Assembly (NCBI GenBank): GCA_013420905.1
Contig: JAAXNY010000005.1
Span: forward strand, 3,596,001-3,660,000
Length of the DNA: 64,000 nt
Direction: 5' to 3'
From: Collybia mongolica
Taxonomy: Eukaryota > Basidiomycota > Agaricomycetes > Agaricales > Clitocybaceae
How positions within the stretch are numbered: position 1 is the stretch's first letter; the number at the start of each line of letters is the position of its first letter. This document shows, one piece after another, positions 56,877 to 64,000 of this stretch. The notes under the pieces were generated by a model. That model did not search any database. It had not been told where the DNA came from and saw only the letters and a program-made list of their open reading frames with translations. The translations under genes and the position numbers were made by a program.

Positions 56877-59800
56877 ATGACAAGCCTGTTCTCATTGCCC
56901 CGCTCACTTGGGGCTCTCGTCCTCCTATTCATCCTTCCTCATGTTCTTGCGGACCCTGCAACCATCCGGTATTCGGATTGCTTTGACGAAGACAGCGGCA
57001 ACAACACTCAGAAATTCACCATCAACACCATCTATGCCCAGGTATTCGAAAATGAGGAGTTTGGGAAGCATCTCAACCTGACTGTCTTGGGAGAAGCTCC
57101 CCAGGACATACAAGGACTCACAACCTCCAGTTCAAGTCTTGGTGTGTGGAGCCACGTTTTTGACTAAGCCCCACCGCTAATCTCGACCCTCGAATAGCGA
57201 CTCTTTTTACATCGACATCTGTGCTCACACTTAATGCATGGACTAACAGTTCCTACCTCTGCTCAGCACTTCGGCCGCCCTCACCGTTACCACTACTACC
57301 CTCCAACACAACTGTCTATTGCCCGATACCCGCAGGCCCTTTCGCTCTCTCGTCGACAATTCCGTGGGGGAAGCATCGTGCCCTTACAACACTCAATACT
57401 CGACTACGCGCTGTTGACCCCTTCAGCACCGAGCTTTTTTGTATCGACGTCTCCACGACTCCACTTGATCCCGAGCCGGACAATCCGTATGGCCGTGCGA
57501 AGATTATATTTTGGGCTACCGTTGCACTCGTAATCGCGTATTGGGTTGTAGTTGGGATCGCAAGGATCGTTTCTGCCTGGGGGCGCGGTATCACGCGTCA
57601 CGAACGAGGAATATGGTCGAGGGCACAGAGTGCTGGTTATATTCTTGCCAGTGCAATCAGTGGGGAACGTCTGGCGACTTCTCCTGCACTGATGCGTTTC
57701 TGTAAGTTCACATTATCAGGGTCTGTTCCTCCTCGTTCTGATCTCTAACAGGCACTCCGTCCATGAGAGATATCATGTTTCACACACAATGGTGTTCGAT
57801 CCTTGCCATGGTGGCGGTTGAGTGGCCAAATTTTATCTGTATGTTCCATACCGCTTTTCGGAAGCCCAAATATAGTAATCTAACTGTTATCAGATCCTAT
57901 CTTGACCCAGACGGCTTGGTCAACCCTGTCGTACAGTAAGTCGTACCTCCACCCCCCTTACTTTGACTGACACGTAACACAGATATAACGCTGGTGCCAA
58001 GTGCTGCAAAAATACACTGGGACCCACTGTCCACTCTCCCATATTCACCACCATCAAATTTCGCAGACCAATTCGCAGACGTCTCGTCTCCCCTGTTCAT
58101 CGATCCAATAGTTTCAAACACGCTTTTCACTCTCCCAGACAATGCCACCCATGGCCTGTCCTCGTTCGCCTATGCAATAGGCGTTCGACCCCAAGACCTC
58201 TTTCCCAACTGCCTTATTCTTTTTTTGGCCATTATCGCAGCCACTATCGTACTGGCCATCCTTGTCTGGTTTATTGACTACTTGGCTTGCGCTGTAGGGG
58301 ACGCCATTGCTGGTCCTGGAAATACAGGGCCCAGTTCCCTCAATCGTGGAGCGGGTGCACGGAGCCCTGGGTTTTCAAATATCAAGGACGTACCCGAAGG
58401 CGCAACGTCTCCTGATGAGAATAAGTCACTCAACGGGCATAGCGCACTGGGACCCAGTATTTTCAGGACACCTTCGCGATTCGCGCTTCCTCTTTCCGCA
58501 GGTTCTACAGGGGACCGAGGTATAAACTCTCATCGCCCGTGGTGGAAGTTCCGCTCCGATATTGGGGCTTTTCACGGGAGCGTCCTGCATGGTAATTTAG
58601 TACGAATTTTGGTACTATTTCATCTGCCAGTGACCATATTTTCATGCTATCAAATGACCATGTCGCGGTCGCAGGCATCGCTAACCTCTATCGTTCTGGC
58701 AGCGCTATCCTTTGCTCTGTTCTCTGTGCTAATCCCTGCACATCTTGTACTCCGCGTCACATTTACCACCACGAACAAGCTTTATGACGAAACCAGGACC
58801 CTGCTATCACTCGGACCCCTGTATAACCACTACCGTCATGGTTCACAGATGTTCGCGAGCCTGTTCTTCGCCACAAATCTGGCATTCGGAATAACCATAG
58901 GTGCTGGACAGAAAAGTGGAACAGCTCAGGCGATCATCATTCTCGTCGTTGAGGTTGTGTCTGCACTTGTGACCAGCGTCTGGTTGCCTTGGGGGAGCGG
59001 CGCAAGCATGGGACTGATCAGCTTCCTTTTCTGCGTAGCAAGGATTGTAGTGGCAGTTTTATTGGTTATTCTGACCCCTACCGTGAGTTTTCATTCTGGG
59101 TTTTCTGAAAGTCTTACTTAATATATTCATAGATATCGATTGGAGAAGGTGCTGGCGGATGGGTAGCTTATGGAATACTAGTCATCTTGGCGCTTGTGTT
59201 TTTAGCTCTTTTACTCATGCTCGTCGTCAAGCTGGTGGAAGCCGCCGTCCGCATCGTTGGAGGGGTGGGTTTCGACCGCAGCAGGCATGTGGTTGATAGT
59301 GGATTATTGGGTGCTTGTGGGCTTCTCGGCTGCTGCGGCCCAAGGAAAAAACGTCGGAGACATCGCGCTCGGCCCCGAAGGAACCCATACAAGGCCACTG
59401 AGCTTCAATCCCAGCCCGAGCACCGTGATTCGGACGTATCATCTTATGTCCCCCCTGCTTTCCCGAATCAGGGAGGTGCGGCGACTCCTCCTCGCTTCCA
59501 GGGCAACGGATCGCGCAAGGGATCCACACATTCAGGTCCACCGCCATCCGTGTTGAAACCTGAGCATGCGATGCGACCATATAGGGAGGATAGTGAGGAC
59601 GAAGGATATATAATGGGTGCTTGGCAGCCATACCCGAAGCCGTCGTATACCCCGGTGCTCACTGAAGCCCCGACCAACATTCAACATCATCAAAAACCAT
59701 CACAGTCTACTTCCACTGTGGCGCAGTCTGGATTTTCCAGAGTCGGTGGGGGAAGAGCTCATATTGATACACCCTACGCCATTACCGCCGGTTCAACGCA

Positions 59801-60392
59801 CACATTCCCCTCTATTGGTCAACAGAGCAACACAATACCCACCGCCTTCCTTGACGATGATGATGACTCGCCACCTCCCTCGTTCTCTAACGTTGGTCGA
59901 CACCACGAGATGGCGGCGCTCCCACCGGGTGCTATGCAACCATCACACATAAGAACAAAATCACAAACAGCAGTAATTGAAGATGCCGGTCTAGTAGCAA
60001 CTCTGCAAGGCCTAGGAATGCCATCTGGGAGGGCCGTGCAGCAACAAACTCCCCAACCACCACAAGACACGGGTAGCGGCGGGCTGCTGCGGCCACCTGT
60101 CATGACAGGTGTCACACCGGATTACGACGATGACGACTCAGAGGACATGTCAACGCCGAAAAAGAAGCCGTGGTACCGTCTCGGACGGAACCGCGCTCAT
60201 AGTAGTGAAGGATCACCTGGTACTAGTGCTGCGCCGACTGCACCTGACCCGATGCCTGTTGATGAAGAGATGGGAGGCCTGGGCGGCACCCCTCAGCCGC
60301 CTGCTCGCTCGTTCGTGGTGATACGTAAGCCTCAAGCAACAGGTGCGAGGGCTGGAAGCGACAATGCAAGGGCTGCCCACGCTACGACATAA
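56877..60392 (+). CDS. TRP-like/ML-like-domain membrane protein (Pkd2/Flc family)
   Basis: The protein opens with a signal peptide (MTSLFSLPRSLGALVLLFIL, then PHVLADP). A Cys-containing lumenal ML-like domain follows (RYSDCFDEDSGNNTQKFTIN, then SSYLCSALRPP and STELFCIDVSTTPLDPEPDN). The membrane part begins IIFWATVALVIAYWVVVGIA and has about nine segments, including ILFLAIIAATIVLAILVWFI, LTSIVLAALSFALFSVLIPA and AIIILVVEVVSALVTSVWL. The last helix leads to a long disordered cytosolic tail (about 370 residues, rich in Pro, Ser and Gln) with the late block RSFVVIRKPQ. Fungal members act as calcium or flavin-related transport proteins at the plasma membrane, ER or vacuole, in wall integrity and cell separation; the cargo is not deducible here. 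Several short introns occur in the first half. It is convergent with the CNH gene. Confidence 0.86.
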
Positions 60393-60650
60393 CAATGTAC
60401 ATATTTGCTTGCATGGATCATGCATGGACCACCATTGTGTAGATACTGTCCTACCCATGGCATCTCTTACTCGCATTATAATTCTCACCACAAGGACATT
60501 CTCGCACGCTCTCTTCATTCTATCGATTGATCCACTCATATTTAATGTGTACACCACATGGTTGTCCGTTCTGCAGTCATTGCTATCCATCATCGTTTTG
60601 AATTACATCCTTACAACATGAGCTGTGATACAGTATGATCCATCGCGTTC

Positions 60651-63401
60651 CTATCTTAATCTTTCGTAAACTCCGTCACTATCGTCTTCGTCTGCGGTAC
60701 CGTCAAAGGATCCTCCAACCCAGAATACTCGCCAATCTTGCGCTCCTTTCCGGCACCAGCCGTATATGCCCTCCTCGCGTTTCAATTTTTCTCGTAAGTC
60801 TTCTGATTCCATGCTGTTAAAAGTTTGGTTGGACGTGGCACTCGTTGCAGAAAAAGACCTGTTAAGGTTTAGGCGATGGAACATATGGTCCGACTGGTCC
60901 CAATGGCCACCCGTACAGAGGAAGCCAGAGTCGCCGCCAAGATCCTCATCGGCTCGGACGGGCTCTTCGAGGCGCCCTTTGCCCTTGCCATTCCCCAGGA
61001 AAGATAGAGAGACCTCTTGCACCTCGATTCCTTTCGCCCCGCCGAAGGCCACCAGCTGGAGGAACGGGGCTGGCGCATACCTGCTCTCACTCGATGATCC
61101 GCAGACACGGGCAGAAATACTTGTTGGCGCATCTTGCCAGGCAACCGCTAAGAGTGGCGGATTGGACGACGGGCCAACGGGGAGGGGGCATGGTACGATG
61201 TGGGTCTGTTTACCTCGGGTGAGAAGATGCACACTTCTGGACATACCGCGCTCATTGGGTAACGGGAGTTCGCAGCGAACCGGTTGGGCCCACTTAGGTG
61301 CGTGATGCCCCTCGAACGACATGCGCGACTTCAGGATGGAACTCGTGCTTAGACCCGCATTTAGGGTGTCCCCGTGGCGGTGTGACTGGCCACTACCCGG
61401 TTCGTACAATTCGATCTCTCCGACGGCAGAGTCTGCAAGACGGATCCAGCCCGCCTTTTTATCGAAAACCACAAAGAGACTTAAATGAGTGCCATAATTG
61501 AGTGTGACTGTTGCAGATGGGGGTGAGCGAGAATGTTCACCCGCGCCACGAAGGGTGCTGTTGCTGTCTGTTCTCTTATGGGCACTAATGCGTCCCGGGG
61601 TTCCTATATCCATGGAGCTACGATTAACCTCTTGCACAGACTGCTGGACGAAGGTTATGCTGCGCGGCTGTAGCGGAGTGTAGAACTCCTTAGGTAATAG
61701 TGTTAATGCCTGCATCCGATATAGTCTGTTGGAACAACGAACTTTCACAAAGTGGAACGCCCGTTCACCCTTGGGAGTTTCATAAAGCAGAATGTTGTTC
61801 TTTGTTCCTATGGCAAGAAGCCGTCCGCCTTTCCCTTTCCGATTTTCATCGCTCCACAGAGCATATGACTGTATAGATGTATTTACCAATCGCGAACCAG
61901 CAGTTGCGAGTGGTACAAAGTCAGTCGCCCAACGAAGGGGCAAATCTTCAACAACATCCCAACTCGACTCGTCTGTTTCTCTCCGATTGGGACTCAGGCG
62001 CCCGGGCGAATGAGAGCCATGGTTCTTGTTGTTGGGTGCTAAAGAAGCAGACGGTGAGAGCATATTACCATATAATGTAGTCGAGTGATCTTGCGTGTGG
62101 GAGGAATTCGGGGAATCAATCAATGACTTGAGACCTCTAGAAAGGAGTCTGCTTTGTGGCCTATGCCTTTTCGAGGGTGATTGTTGAGCTTGCCAGTTAG
62201 ATGGTCTATGAAGATCCAACGGCCGTGCTCCCTATACATATCGCTTAGGGTAGGAATGGGCGATTGAAGATAACAAGAGCAAACCTTTTGGGAAACAGCC
62301 CATTTGGCCAAGCTCGTCAGACTTGCTAGGTTATACATACGAAGGGATCTTAAGGAATCAGATTCTTTTGCACCTGATGAATCGGGGTCAGGGCCGACAA
62401 GAACAAGAACAACACCCTGAGGGGTGCCTTCTCCGGTATTCTCGACTTCCAGTAATGACATTTGAAACACACTGGGAGGGAAAGAGTTAACACAACAGTA
62501 TGAAGCTCATATGATATACTTGCCTTTCTCCTTGCCAAATCAGTCGAGACTGAGCTTCGTCGGGCCCTTTGACAGTGATCCCGCCGCTATCGTTCCATTC
62601 CTGAGGAAACATATCCAGCACCGACAGTCCCTCATCATGTCCTATCAATAGAAGCCTGTCGGATTGCAATGGGAGCAAACATCGTATAGGTGACGTCGCG
62701 TGAGGCAGAAATCGCGAGCCAAACTGGTTTACCTTCACGTGAGTTGGGGTAAGCGTTTGACTGACGAAGGGGAGAGGAGGCAAAGGAGGAGACGGAGTGC
62801 GTGGATTGAGTGACTGGGGCGGTGAAACACTTAAATTGCTCGTTTGAATTTGTAAATTCGCCAAGTTCGCCTCGGCTGAGATCCCAAGCGACGATCCGTT
62901 CGAGTTCTGCCTTTCCTTTCAGTTGCATTACAGATTATCACCAAATCAAGAAATAAAATAGTATTGTGCCGCACCATTTCTTCATTCCCCCATCCTCTTT
63001 CCCTCCTACGGATGCGTTCTTCTGGTGTGATATCTACATACCGCTCTGCAGCTCTGAGCTTGAGTTCAGCTTCATTTCCGCCCGAACCCAGTGGACGGGT
63101 TCAGCATAGTCGCCTCACCTTTTCTCAATCCAACCTCGCCACCTCCCGAACCTATGATAAGCATGATATCAGGGGAGCGTCCCATGCCGATTCATGGTAC
63201 TGCGGGTACGAGCCTTGAATTAGGACCATTCTGAGCGGCTAGGTCATCATAACTTGGTAGGCCGTCACCTCCGCTCGGGGCAGCGTTGTCTTGCTCTATT
63301 TGATCATATGGTCCCGACGACATTCCTGAAGAGACGTCTGCGTCGAATTCAGAAAATTGGGCACAGGAAGTCCAGGGGTCAGTAGCATCGCCTGCCACCA
63401 A
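60651..63401 (-). CDS. CNH (citron homology) domain protein
   Basis: The probable start is MVAGDATDPWTSCAQFSEF, followed by GGDGLPSYDDLAAQNGPNSR and a helical RAAERYVDITPEERIRRRER segment; the exact start is uncertain. A beta-propeller-like CNH domain follows in pieces: PIRCLLPLQSDRLLLIGHDE plus GLSVLDMF, MSLLEVENTGEGTPQGVVLV, SLRMYNLASLTSLAKWAV and RLLAIGTKNNILLYETPKGE. It closes with the typical EFYTPLQPRSITFVQQSV. The domain is split by a long Ser/Asn-rich insertion (SRLLSRGLKSLIDSPNSS). The C-terminus has a WRVFWVGGSFDG end. CNH domains bind small GTPases or membranes in Rho GEFs, STE20-type kinases and Vps39-like proteins. This protein shows no kinase, DH or PH domain, so its role is open. 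Several introns are present; the span runs from the stop at 60651 to 63401. Confidence 0.8.
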
Positions 63402-64000
63402 TTGTTCCCGGCGATGCCAATATAGAGATGATCACGTGTACAGCCTCAACAATATTTACCTGAAACCGACTCCGGGTTCGCTTCAACTACATTACCAAAA
63501 TTCTCCTTTCTCAGCTACACTGCTCTATGAGGAACTTCCATTCCATTATCGAACTCTAGGCTTAATTTGCAATGCTATGGGACCTATAAGGTATTTCTTG
63601 ACGCGTTGCAAATCGACAAGAACAAGCTTGAAGCTATGCATAGCCCACTAATTCCCGCGGTTCGCTGGCGCTAAAGTATACAATATAAGGTTCTTGAAGA
63701 CCCGAAGCAGAACTCTTTCCCAGGACCGACGAATTCACCGTCGTTTGTTAGGACTAAGAAAAACCAACAGTTTCGAGTTAAGGTTCTATCTACTACAAAC
63801 AACAAACTATATACTGAAGACCATGAGGATAGTGCATGTAACTATGGACTATGGACTGCGTGTATACTACTGCAGTGGAATATCATAGAACATCATAGAA
63901 CAACTACGTAGATAAAAAGTGACTCATGACATTACCCCCCATTTAAGACCGAGATTTCCAACAGAGGCAATTGAGATGTTTCTCTGTAGGAAAGTCTTCT
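63402..64000. other. Intergenic to the window end, no gene recognised
   Basis: Should contain the promoter of the CNH gene, and possibly its true first exon if 63401 is not the start. Short plus-strand frames (64-71 codons) match no family. Confidence 0.4.

Overview
This window is nuclear DNA from a filamentous fungus, most likely a mushroom-forming basidiomycete (Agaricomycetes). The genes are broken by many short introns (about 50-65 nt) with GTRNGY donors, CTAAC/CTGAC-type branch sites and AG acceptors. The recognisable proteins are fungal housekeeping families: YEATS, ATR kinase, NOP14, Dsc2, eIF3d, the Ist3/RBMX2 splicing factor, poly(A) polymerase, GatB and a TRP-like channel. I see no operons, rRNA genes, CRISPR arrays or recognisable transposon coding sequence.

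Layout. 1-1,893: nothing recognised. 1,894-14,687: a compact block with YAF9 (+), a very long ATR/Rad3-type checkpoint kinase (-) and NOP14 (-). 14,688-17,052: non-coding, with a diverged direct repeat. 17,053-18,149: a conserved NTF2-like protein (+) with a very unusual first splice junction. 18,150-33,913: about 16 kb of gene-poor DNA, rich in homopolymer runs, with one gene inside, a GATA-type transcription factor (-, 24,175-25,854). 33,914-38,648: a second dense block with DSC2 (+), eIF3d (-) and IST3/RBMX2 (+). 40,326-48,514: a membrane-anchored beta-helix protein, poly(A) polymerase and a secreted type-B carboxylesterase, all +. 48,666-49,581: a spherulin-4-like protein (-). 50,640-52,946: a decayed gene copy followed by its intact tandem duplicate, an uncharacterised protein with a CCHC knuckle. 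53,551-63,401: an unrecognised two-frame locus, mitochondrial GatB (-), a TRP/ML-like channel (+) and a CNH-domain protein (-).

How the genes work together. They span chromatin reading (YAF9), DNA-damage signalling (ATR), small-subunit ribosome assembly (NOP14), translation initiation (eIF3d), splicing (IST3), mRNA 3' ends (PAP1), Golgi protein quality control (DSC2) and mitochondrial tRNA charging (GatB). They do not form a metabolic cluster. Their arrangement is tight: convergent pairs lie less than 100 bp apart, and divergent pairs share 97-bp and 190-bp intergenic spacers.

The most unusual observations are these. (1) The NTF2-like gene can be joined with canonical splice signals only if it has a 1-nt micro-exon (or twin intron) at 17,311. 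(2) There is a tandem duplication with one dead copy, in which a CX2CX6HX4C knuckle is still legible in both. (3) A GC-AG intron lies in the esterase gene. (4) The GATA factor has a 19-residue finger loop, a hidden C-terminal exon and very large non-coding flanks. I found no clearly new multi-gene system.
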